This document shows, one piece after another, positions 45,501 through 54,800 of a DNA stretch of 64,000 nucleotides (the first letter of the stretch is position 1; each line of letters starts with the position of its first letter). The translations under genes were made by a program, and so were the position numbers. A model generated the notes under the pieces. The model did not search any database. It was not told where the DNA came from and saw only the letters and a program-made list of their open reading frames with translations. Source of the DNA: Asterochloris sp. CNOR1 (Eukaryota > Chlorophyta > Trebouxiophyceae > Trebouxiales > Trebouxiaceae); NCBI GenBank assembly GCA_963969365.1, contig OZ017762.1, positions 1,736,001 through 1,800,000 on the forward strand, written 5' to 3'.

Positions 45501-48500
45501 TCCGCTGGTGTTATGCAATGATGATGTCGGCAGGCTGCTGGTTCCCCTGTCCTGCTCCTAAACTGTGGAGAGGCCTGTGCACACCAGCAGCCACAGCCTC
45601 TGATTGACAGAATGTGTGGTCCGTGCTGCTGCAAATTGCTGATCCTGTCAAGAGGTTTGGAGGTGCCTGTTTAGATCAGCTGCCCCTATCCTGCTCCCCT
45701 GTGTTGTACAGGCCTGTGCCCCACAGCCTTTGTTTGAACAAACCTGTGATTCTGTGCTGCGGGCTGCTGATCTTGCCAACCATGGAGGTGCCTGTGCAGA
45801 CCAGCAGCCACAGCCTTTGGTCGACATAAGTTGTGGTCTATGCTGCAGGGCCGCTGACACTGCCAACTTTAGGGGTTTCTGTTCAGCCCAGCAGCCGCTA
45901 ATCTGCTGCCCTGCTGTAGAGAGGCCTGCGCAGACCAGCAGCCACAGCTTTTGGTTGACAGAACTTGTGGTGTGTGCTGCAGGCCACTGGTTCCGCCATC
46001 CATGGAGGTGCCTGTCCCAACCAGCAGCCGCAGCCTGCAGGTGAATGTGCCGTCAGCCCCTGATGCGGAGCAGCCTGAGCATGGTGGTGGCGCCTTCTAC
46101 AGTCCTGCCTCCAGCTTGCACGAGGGCAGCAGCCCAGGTGAGACGTCCCCTGCTGAATGGCAGTGTGCCCAGTGAGGGCATCTGCTTGCGACAAAGCCTG
46201 GGCAGGCACGAAAGGATCACTGCAGAGCTTGCTGGGCTGCAGCACCTGCTGCTTGTTGCCACTCTCAGAAGCTTGCTTGGGCTGCGACAACTGCTGCCTG
46301 CTGCCACTCATACACCTGTCTTATATGAAGTCGTGCCCAAGGCAGCACAATTGTTTGGGGTTCAGGGCCGCTGCAGGATAGGAGAAGCCGGTTTCACCAC
46401 TTCAGCCCTTGGGGCGTTGACACTTAATTCCCCTGAATGCAGCCCTACTTTCACGAAACAAAGAGAATCTGCTCTGCGGGAAGTGTGCTGCTCCAATGTG
46501 TTTCCTGGGGTTGCAGGGCTGCCTCAAGGAGGTCAGGAGTTTTAGCTCTGCAGATGTGGTGACAGTGCAACGGTTCTGGGTGCAGACCTCCACCAGGAGT
46601 CATGGTTGTGAGGCAACTGTGCTGACATTGAGTTCCCTGGGACGCAGGGCCTCAACAACGGGGCACTGAGTTTGCACGGGACAGGAGCCATGATGACTCG
46701 GGGGCCCCCAGTCTGCCAAGCGCATCTGCACAGCCAGCTGCTGCTGGCGCTACAGGTGCTGGCAGGCAGGCTGCTGTCAATCTGATGGATTCAGACATGG
46801 ATGCTGCGGGTGAGGCACAAGAGAACACGTGGCTCAATCCCGCAAAACCAGATCTGGTACGCAGTCTGCCTCTAGGCTGATGAATCATGCATGCCAGCTG
46901 CGTCACGGGCGATCAGTCAAGAATGGTGGAGGGGTGCTCTTGTGCAGACCTGCTTGCAGCCACATAATCTATGCTTACGGTGGGGAACCCCCTGAACAAG
47001 ACCTAGTAGGAAGCTCTCTGACTGCACTGCAGACTTGCATGCATAATGCATGGCCAAGCTCTCATCAGCTGACTGTGGTTTGACACCCTGGTTGTAGGAG
47101 CCTGAACCCCAGTCTTCTGTGCAGCAGCGGCTTTGGGATGGCCACGTATGCCTTGCTTGACCTTCACAAATTGTCTTTGAGCAGCGCAGATGCCGTATCA
47201 ACACTGTGTTATGTCAGCATCTTGTACCACCTGCAGAGGCACAGGAGCAGTCCAGCAGCCCTGGACAAGGCTCGCATCAGCAGCAGCCGCCTGAGCAGCG
47301 GGAGGTGGCAGAGCAGCAGGAGGGTGCAGTGCAGGATGCGGGGCATCTGGACGTAGCACCTGCCACCAACAGGTGTGGCCGTGGTGCTGCTTGGGCGGTC
47401 TTGGTGCTGCATGGGTGGGCACCACCATCAGCTATCTAGAAAGGCCCAATTTAGTCAACTCTGACTGTCTGCAGCAGTCCCAGGGGAGCGTCCTTTTCTG
47501 TGGTGCTTTGCTTTGTCAGCTGGCATAGTCACAGTCGTGCTGCTAAGCAGATCATGCCCTGGGCACTGCATGCCTCCTAGCTGCCCAATACCGCTCTGTG
47601 CCGCTGTCAATACAGACAACAATCGAGACCACCCTTGAGCTGGATGTGCAATTGTTCTGGGGGAACTCGCTGGGGGAACTCGCTGGGGGAACTCGCTGGG
47701 AAGGGTGCTTCGCATTGTCGTCTGACGCTGTGACAACAGTGCTGTTTCACAGATAAAGCTTGGCCAGACAGTATGCCTCACAGCCGCCCACACAAACCCT
47801 TGCAGCGCTAGGATCCAGAGCACTCCTGCTACATCATTCAGATGAGCTTCTTTGACCAGATCTCATGTCTGCAGGGTACCCTCGGAGCTGCAGCAGTTGG
47901 CAGCCTTTTTGCGAGCTGAGCAGCGGCTGCACACCCCAGGCCTATTCGTCAGCAGCGCGGACCACGTGTTGGCGGCACCCCGGGATGCAACGAGCAGTGT
48001 GACCATGAAGGGCAGTGGGGCCGATGCCATTCGGCTGGTCAGGCAGGCACTTGATAAGGGGCAGCAGGTCCGCCCTTGATTCTCTCTACCTGCCTGAGTT
48101 TGCTGTTTGCTTTGGTGCAGATGGCTCCTCTGCATGAAGAGCTCGTGTCTCTGCTGTTTCCAAGCAGCATCAAGCTGTGCTCAGTCCTTCTGCTGAAATG
48201 TCCCTGGGCCCTCTGGCATTTGCTGAGATGTCAAAGTTCAACAGCAGGCTGCAGGGCTCAGCAACCTTTCTCAGGCTATGCACACACACAAAAGGTCTTG
48301 CTTGTGCTGCGACTTGCGCACTAGCAGCTGAAGGACCTCGCACAAGTTGGGACTCTGATGTCGATACCTTTTCTGTGGCTACCCTTGAGCAAACGCGAAG
48401 GCTTTGCATATTGAAATCGCTGCTACTCAATGCATGATTGTCACATGCTGTCCTTTCCTCTGCAGATACCTCCACAGACCAGCCCCCATGATGTGGCTGC

Positions 48501-49664
48501 TACCCTCCTGGCTTTCTTTGCCTCACTGCCTGTACCTTTACTGCCTGAGGCTGCAGCTCAGGTGAGCAGTCAACTGCCAGTACATCATCTGCCTGCTCTT
48601 GGATGCTGATGTTGCTGCCTCCCAGAATCTCTGGCTACAGTGCCTGGGGTTGCTGCCTTGGGCTGCCTGGGTACAGGCTTTGGGCCCAATGTGGGCTGCG
48701 TTGCTGCAGTGCCTGGGCTCGCTGCAACGGGCTGCCTTTGGCTGCTGCTGAGAGAAGCAAGCCTTATCTGAAGTACTAGGAAGCTTCCAGCCAGCCATGT
48801 CACCTGGCATGCCTGCAGAGCTAGGTTGGATTTGATATGCAGCTGCCACTCTGCTGGGCTGTCTCCCCGTCAGGCTGTTGCAGGTGTGCACAGCATATCG
48901 GCTCAAGCCCAGCACTGCTTGCAGCCAAGCAGGGACAGTCAGCCATCCTGGGACAGCAGCCAAGCCTGCTGGAGAGGACACGCAGCCGCCACCCACCTCA
49001 ATGTGTCAGCTGTGGCCATGCAGGTGTGCGACGTGTGCGTGCCCGACCCCAGCGCTGCCGCTTCCCTTCTGGCAGACGCTCTGGGGCCAGTGGAGTGGGC
49101 AGCATTCAAGCATGTGACCTCCCTGCTGCATGAGGCGCTGACGCCACCTGCCGCGACGTCCAATGGCCTGACAGCTTCTGCGCTGGCTGCCCTGCTGGCA
49201 GAGGTCTGGTTTTCCAAGATGCCGACGAGCTATGCCGCAGCAGGTGAGCCTGCACGCCTGCCAGTTGTGCAGAGTAGCAGCTTGTGATCAGCATGCCTGC
49301 TCCCTGCTTCTGTATTGAGCACGTCGTGGTCCTTGCAATGTCTTTCAGGGGCTACAGTGTAATCACTGCTCTTCATGATGCTTCCCAGTCTCTCCTTCAA
49401 TGCAACTGAATGCTGCAGCCCATCACTGCTCCCTGCTTTCGCCCCTGCACACAGTTCTGTGTGCTCCATTGGAGGGGCTGCAGCGCAGCATCTATCCCTT
49501 GTGGTGAGTTCCTTCAAGCTTTGAGCAGCTCAGTCTTACTCTTGCCTGGTGCAGGCCATGATCTGAAGCCCGAGAATGTCACAGAGCTGCAGAAACTGGC
49601 TGAGCGCATGACACTGGTGGCAGAGCGCCGGGCAGCCTTTATTTCTCTGTTTCTTGAGCAGTGA
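36689..49664 (+). CDS. OCRL: OCRL/INPP5B-type inositol polyphosphate 5-phosphatase (whole gene)
   Basis: OCRL-type enzymes remove the 5-phosphate of PI(4,5)P2 on endosomes, Golgi, clathrin structures and cilia, and bind Rab and Rho-family GTPases. Twenty-two exons join in phase to give about 985 residues plus an unresolved N-terminus. Domain order is that of OCRL and INPP5B: 5-phosphatase (36689-42542), ASH domain (43147-45438), a low-complexity linker (45983-47372) and a RhoGAP-like domain (47875-49664). Catalytic blocks GTYNVNG, MGDLNYR, PAWTDR and SDHKPV are intact. Plants lack the ASH-RhoGAP architecture as far as I recall, so its presence in a green alga with plant-like neighbours is notable. 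The terminal exon ends ISLFLEQ and TGA at 49662. Confidence 0.95.
37270..37440 (+). repeat. Two decayed copies of the 5-phosphatase motif-I exon
   Basis: At 37297 ttgcaggtggagacgtacaa reads VETYNVSDRHPPDKL; at 37399 ctgcaggcgcccatcagaca repeats the later part of the exon up to ctgcgccctta. The true exon at 37471 reads VGTYNVNGRRPPDKL. The copies sit immediately upstream, one after the other. Confidence 0.88.
38361..38412. repeat. 22-bp tandem repeat
   Basis: Unit tgatgcaggccaggcatcagcc is present at 38361 and 38383, with a partial third unit at 38405, in a 5-phosphatase intron. Confidence 0.9.
38987..39054. repeat. Inverted repeat, 27-bp arms
   Basis: Arms 38987-39013 and 39028-39054 pair with a single mismatch around a 14-base loop; the arm core is ggcagcgctgtaaaggc. 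It lies in an intron just after exon 38827-38954. Confidence 0.93.
40090..40395 (+). repeat. Ladder of decayed copies of the end of exon 39799-40016
   Basis: The exon ends gcctctctgcaggagggagt then cagtaag|gtgacc. Related blocks occur near 40096-40125 (cctctctgcaggagacatcc then gtgaag|gtgagc), 40240-40285 (gcaatagggagtgactaaga) and 40360-40395 (ggaagggagtaacagatg). Confidence 0.75.
40950..40990 (+). repeat. Decayed copy of the GDLNYR exon end
   Basis: tggtgacctcaatcgaagtt and the following tggccatgccggacaaa align with gggggacctcaactaccgcc and tgtccatgccagatgacaag of exon 40784-40900. Confidence 0.7.
43038..43095 (+). repeat. Decayed copy of exon start 43147
   Basis: ctgcagctgcatgactacgt then gcgtcccagattggaggctg copies ctgcaggtgcatgagtacgt then gcgtcttaaggtggaggctg, about 105 bp upstream of the true exon. 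Confidence 0.85.
43147..45438 (+). CDS. OCRL: ASH-domain exons of the 5-phosphatase
   Basis: Exons 43147-43235, 44062-44260, 44626-44721 and 45311-45438. The first ends CCC AG|gcaagc, a GC-AG donor confirmed by phase with the next exon (R CELEPTSADMG). Landmarks are ELHIRLLNPGQVAANFQF, LEPGAEEELQLTVWING and DAILVLRVQNGNDVFLSV followed by GTYRPSFFG, matching OCRL '[27 protein letters not shown]'. The ASH domain is an immunoglobulin-like fold that binds Rabs. Confidence 0.93.
44755..45010 (+). repeat. Three decayed copies of the end of exon 44626-44721
   Basis: The exon end (ggcggtagtgaggggactgc then ccagctggtggcggggactc) recurs near 44770, 44855 and 44950, spaced about 90 bp, each followed by the same downstream intron words such as ctgcatgggc. 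The third copy retains gcagctggtggctgggaccc. Confidence 0.88.
45490..45982 (+). repeat. Tandem ladder leading into exon 45983
   Basis: Four or five units of about 80-130 bp share 'ggag(a)ggcctgtgc.ca.accagcagccacagcct' and 'gctgctgatc.tgccaac.atggaggtgcctgt'. The last unit is exon 45983-46137 itself (CCATCCATGGAGGTGCCTGT). Confidence 0.88.
45983..47372 (+). CDS. OCRL: Low-complexity linker exons of the 5-phosphatase
   Basis: Exons 45983-46137, 46648-46809 and 47237-47372. The first begins RPLVPPSMEVP, fitting OCRL 'REPILDLPLE' just after the ASH domain, then turns Ser/Ala/Pro-rich. The second (PQQRGTEFARDRSHDDS) and third (EAQEQSSSPGQGSHQQQPP) are Gln-rich and probably disordered. Animal OCRL has a short linker here, so this is a lineage-specific insertion of about 140 residues. 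Confidence 0.8.
47657..47700. repeat. 13-bp tandem repeat, three units
   Basis: Unit ctgggggaactcg, perfect in three consecutive copies, in the intron before the RhoGAP-like exons. Confidence 0.92.
47875..49664 (+). CDS. OCRL: RhoGAP-like domain exons of the 5-phosphatase
   Basis: Exons 47875-48067, 48466-48561, 49024-49243 and 49555-49664. Landmarks are PSELQQLAAFLRAEQRLHTP, DVAATLLAFFASLPVPLLPE, EWAAFKHVTSLLHEAL and the end VTELQKLAERMTLVAERR. Where active RhoGAPs have an arginine finger (G.(F/Y)R.SG), this protein reads GLFVSSAD, so it probably binds GTPases without stimulating GTP hydrolysis, as in OCRL. Confidence 0.92.
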
Positions 49665-50516
49665 AAAGCATCAATTTATTTCAGACGCGTGCCATGCTTG
49701 GCTGAGATATTGCTGAGACATTGCTGAAGGCCCCCTCTCAGAACCAATGCAACACCCCCAGCAACATAAACACGCACTGAGGGTGTCTTCTAGATTGAGA
49801 ATGCTGTTAGACCTCCAGCATTGCGCTCATCAGTAGGCTCAGCTCACATGAGCAGGAAGTGGCAACAGCAGAGCGAATGTCAGCTGTGACTTGCTTCACC
49901 TGCAAATGGTATGTGCTCCCCTCCAGCAGCTTTTCAAGGTCTTCCACATGTCATATCTCCTGTGAGGTCTGCGAGAAGCCCGCTATAGCAGCCAATCTGC
50001 AACCCTGGGTTCTGCCGCTGGCTGCTTGCAGTTACCCTGCTTGCAGTTACCCTGCTGGTGCTGTCAAATTCCTGATGACAGGCTCAGCAAGACTGTGCAT
50101 GGCACAATTCACGGCTACGTGCTGATCGTCCCCCTGCTGGCCCTGATGGAGCAGCTGACGCGCAGCATCAGTGACCTGCTGCTCAACGATCACAATGAAG
50201 GCGCATCTGGCTGATCATTCTGGCGAGTGGGGAGCAGGAGATGCCGGCCACAAGAAGCTCCACCGAGTGTTGCCTGGTCCGACAATGTATCTTGACAGGT
50301 CTGAAGTGAGGTTGAACGGCCCAACAGACACCATGCAGCAGCAATTTTGCATCGATCCGGCACCTTGGCACCAAAGAGGCACCTCGCGCAGACAGCCCAT
50401 GAAAGGGGAGCAGGACATCTATCAACACGAGGCTGACTTGTCCTCGTCAGAGGACGAAGCACCACGAAAGCGCTGGACAGACAGGGAGCGCATGTCCTCC
50501 TAACTCTCGTGTCTGA
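49665..50516. other. 3' flank of the 5-phosphatase; unassigned open stretches
   Basis: The 5-phosphatase 3' UTR should start here. Further on, 50076-50213 reads HGYVLIVPLLALMEQLTRS, a hydrophobic coding-looking stretch, and 50200-50503 reads an acidic-basic stretch ending DLSSSEDEAPRKRW. Neither is recognised. Confidence 0.3.
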
Positions 50517-50548
50517 CTCCACCATTATATCATGATATAATGGTGGAG
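50517..50548. repeat. Perfect 32-bp palindrome
   Basis: ctccaccattatatca followed by its exact reverse complement. Its flank gtctgactccacc (50511-50523) recurs inverted at 50619-50630, so the palindrome sits inside a second, wider inverted pair. Confidence 0.96.
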
Positions 50549-50983
50549 CTGTTCAGCTGCCCATTTCGGCAGCTATTAAACACATTGTTAGCCATTGAAT
50601 TGGGCTAACTGCTTTGGCGGTGGAGTCAGATCAGGAAAGCTAGGAGGAGTATCCCCCAAGCTAAGTGTGGCGAAGGGACGGCCGAGGCAGCGCTGCAGTT
50701 GGTCAGGCTGCAGGTGACTTCCATGCGTCGTGCTGCGCTGGCCTCGAGTCTGACACTGCTTCACATGATGGCATGTGAGGCCTTCCTGAGCATTGGGCCT
50801 GCATGGATACAACCCTTCACGCCTGGCAACTTGTACTGCTTCACGAGGCAGCATTTGAGGCCCGCATGACTGCACCCTTGCAGGTGCAGCCACACCCAGC
50901 GTCTCTGCCAAGCCAGGGAATGTCAACTCCACATCTCTGCCAGGCGAGCCTGGTCCAGTGGCCTTGTATTGCAGTCTGGCTAA

Positions 50984-51100
50984 GTCTGCCTGTGTAGTGC
51001 CGGGTTACAGCGTCATTGTGTTGCAGACTTATTGGTGAGCACAAGCTCATGATGAGCTTGCCCCATCATGACGCTGTAACCTGGCACTACACGGTCAGAC
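50984..51100. repeat. Nested inverted repeat (MITE-like)
   Basis: The outer arms 50984-51017 and 51067-51100 pair with about three mismatches; their core, gtgtagtgcc.ggttacagcg, has one. Inside is a second palindrome, caagctcat-g-atgagcttg (51042-51060). No transposase is nearby. It could be a short non-autonomous inverted-repeat element. Confidence 0.88.
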
Positions 51101-51767
51101 CAATCAATAATACTGATGAGCAGCCCACACCTTGTTTTGTTTGAAAACTTTTGGTCTGCTGGTGGAATTGAGCGGGTTGCTGCAGCAGCTGGGTGATGCA
51201 TGATGTTGCGTGTGTGTCGGGAGGGCCCAGGGATCATGTGCAAGAGATGACTCAGCCTACCTGGGGCAAGGCCACAAGAGAATCAGCGTAGGTACAACTT
51301 CTCACTCAAGGTGCTCTGTTGCTGCTGTACAGGCTCAAGCTGCTGTTTGGCCCGCTAAGATCTGCCATGCAATGTCATAGACCGCTGACTGGACAGCAGG
51401 CCAATGGACTTGGGGCCTTCAAGATTGCACTAGCAAAATGACTGGCTGCATCTGGCGCACCACATGAACAACTGGGCTGTCTCAGCGCTCTTTGAAGCCC
51501 TCTGTGGAAACGATGCGCAGAGGCAACATCTGTGGGCTGAAAGCCGCCTGAGAGGACTCAGTGTGTCATTGGCATGTGCAGGCAGGAAGGGGTGGCCTGA
51601 AGGGGACAAGACAAGTGGATGTGATACATGCGTGCTTTATACACAGGCAGCACCTGTCGCCCAACTGACGGGGCGCGCTCTACCACATGCCTACACTCAA
51701 CCCACCTGCAGTGTCCTGTGGCCTGCAGACACAAAGAGCAACAATTCTACCTCAACAGTGCAAGTAA

Positions 51768-51871
51768 ATTTGTTGCCGGGCAGGGCTATGTGTGGACCCG
51801 CTGGAGCAGGTGTGCATTGATGTGAACACCTGAACCCAGCGGGTCCAGACATAACCCGCCCAGCAACAAAT
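51768..51871. repeat. Inverted repeat, ~36-bp arms (MITE-like)
   Basis: Arms 51768-51804 and 51836-51871 pair with about four mismatches and one indel (core tggacccgctgg / ccagcgggtcca). An inner pair, caggtgt and acacctg, extends the stem. Size and form resemble the element at 50984-51100, but the sequence differs. Confidence 0.85.
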
Positions 51872-54800
51872 GATACACTTCAATTGCAGGCTTTGCTCAA
51901 TTGCCTGGCAGTATTCTGCACATTAGGCTGTGCCATGGCCAGCTTCAGTCCAGGGTATCGTGAGCCTGCTAGGGTGGATCTGGTGCTGTGCAGTGATCCG
52001 TCCTTCAGCATCCATTCCTCAAGTGTGGCTTATATCTGCAAAGTCTTGCACAATGTGCGAGACGTGCGCTGGGGCAGGTGTGTGGAATGCAACTGCAGGT
52101 CTAGGTCATTGCCTGGCAGGATTTTGCACTTGGGCAAACCATGTGCACTATCATGCGCCTGCTGGGATGATTCTGGTGTGGCGCAATGATCAGCCTACAT
52201 GTATCTGCATGTCAAGTGTGGGCCTTGCTTGCAGAATGTTGAACAATATGCTAGACTTGCTTGGCTGTGACCTGGCAGACTGGCTTGTCATTTTCTCACA
52301 TGCTGTTGTGGCTGCAGGGCGGAGCAAGCTGCTGGGAGCCTTTGCTGTGGAGGCCGCCAAGAAGGGGTGTGAGTCCAGGTTCATGTACGGGGCCAGCTGC
52401 ATGAGGTGCAGTGGACTTCATCGATAGACTTGAATGCCAGGTCAGCTGCCTGCCTGAGAGCATGCGGCCCAGGGACAGGGGTTTTGTCTGCACAAGCTAT
52501 TGGTGATGCGCACGGCTGGCCTTTAGACTGAAAAAAGGCAACTCCAGCATTCAGTACACGTGGCCAACGCAGGTAGGGGTGAACATGTTTTAGCCAGCTC
52601 AGGTGTGTCAGCAAATCTCAGTGCATGTGCAAGTGATAAGCATTGATTACGGGCCTGCTGCTGGCTGGTCATTGTGGGCTGTGTCTTGCAAGCGCTGAGC
52701 TTGTGCAAGCCCTGCATGGCAATCCTCGCAGATGTTTCCTTGCTTGCGGCTCCAGGATGGCTGCAGCCAAGTGACTGCTATGGCGCCGCTGGCTCCAAAG
52801 CCAGCTACCAGCCAGCATCACTCACGCCCTGGCCTTTGTGCTGTGTGGAGGCACAGGCAGCATCCCCATCAGTCTGGTGCCACCAACACTTTGCATGCAG
52901 ACAAGCCTGAGAGGAGCCAGACAGCTTCAGTCACCAGAGGCGCCTGGGCAGCAGCAGGCCTGACATGGATTGTCAAACCCAGCTGCAGGTTGGAGTGATA
53001 AGCATCTGGGCTGGGCTGCCCATCATGCTGTCATGCCCTCAGCACATGACTGTGGTTGGCTGCAGGGAGCAGAGCGGCGCGGCATGGGAATTCGAGAGAT
53101 GGCCTGCATTGTGTGGCCTGGCGAGTACTGCATGCAGGAGCTCATCCTGATAGGTCTGGTTGGACCAACCAGATCTGACAGAGTGAGCTCCATGCATGGT
53201 GTACTTGCCAGGTCGCACAGTATGATGGACATGGCGGCTTTCAATCCAACCAGATCTGTCAAGATCAGCTCCAAGTGGGTCTGCTCCGCCAAAACGTGAA
53301 ATTGCTGTGAGTGGATGCAAGACATCATGCCCTTGGGTCGCCCAGTCAGCACGGGCATCACATCCCTGTGACGCATGAGGCCTCTTGGAGCCATCATGTG
53401 TAATGGACTGCATCACATTAGCCTCCCTGCAATGCCAGGTTTCAGCAGCAGCTCTGGGGGACTACCAGGGACGCATTGGCTCTGTCGTGCGCAGTGCCGG
53501 GGGCCATTGTCAAGTCTGCAATGTGGGTTGTTCACGGCAGCTGCATTTATGGCTTCTGTACAGGGACTTTGCTGCAGTCAAGGCAGCATGTGCCATGGAC
53601 CAGGCTGGCCACGGCATTGAAACCTCTTACCGGTGGGGCGCCTACTGCAAGCACTTCAAACAAGTCCTGGAAGCCTTGGCGACTGCCTCAGTTCCAGCGA
53701 AACGCTCCAGCTGAGGACCTTTCTGCTTATTGTCTCCTGCTGAGACTGCATGCTGAGAGTGTGCCTGCCCTGCAGGCAGTCTGGGCAGCCACAGTACATG
53801 CCCTGCACGGTGAGAGCTAATCCTGCATTGCCACTCTGGCTTGCTGAGTGTGATGCTCCTCAGGTGAAGCCATGCTGAGACGTGCAACTTTGATGGGCAA
53901 TGGCAACCATGGAGTCCACGCCTGCAGCACCTTGATTTGTCGGCTATGGAACTTGTGAGCGCTGAGACTCACTCTAAGGAGTGCAATTCTAGCTTGCCTG
54001 AATAGCAGCTTCTTGTTGCTCAGAAGGTCAGGCTGTCCATCCCTGCCCAGCCCTCCAGCTGGTCACATCTCTGTCTCTGCCTGTGCAGCTGCCATCAGAT
54101 GATGTGAATATTTACTCATCATCTCATGGAGATGATCTTTGGGGAAAAAGATGATGTACACAGATGTCATGCAGGTCGGCCTGCTGTTGCAGCTTCTTGC
54201 CTGGCAGCAGGTGCTGAGTGCCAGGACCAGGCAGTCACTGCAGGCCCTGCGGTGGGCTGTCAAGTGTGTCTCTGCAGGGTGGCAGCCCATGCATCTCCAT
54301 GTTGCCAGGGAGGTTCATGTCACGTCCAGACCACAGGCTTACACATTGGCAAAAGCTACAAGACAGGGTCTCACATTCCTGGAAGAGCCAAGATAATAAT
54401 TTTGAGCACCTGCTGCAGGCGACTGCTGCGCTGCCTGAGGCCCCAGAGTGGCACCCTCTACCGGTGGGGCAGCCTGCTTGCAAGCCTGAGTGGCCACAGC
54501 AGCATCCCCAGCTGGCAGACCCAGATGGTCGCCCTCTGTCTCAGCTCCGGACTCAGGCGCTCTCATAGATTGCTGAGCGTGCGCCCAGCAGTCTGTGCAA
54601 GATCCTGAACCCGCAGCTGAGGCAGAGGGAGACCCTGTGGACGCCCAGCAGTTTTATGAGTGCACCTGAGTCCAATGCTAAGGTCAATGCTGAGGCCAAT
54701 GCTGAGGTCAATGCTGAGGCCAATGCTGAGGCCAATGGACACCATCTGAACAGCTCCACATACCACCACCAACTGAGTCAGCAGTGAGTGGTGGGCTGCT

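Noticed and set aside
50984-51871. Transposon with its own transposase
   Set aside because: Inverted repeats are present, but no transposase or integrase motif was found on either strand nearby.
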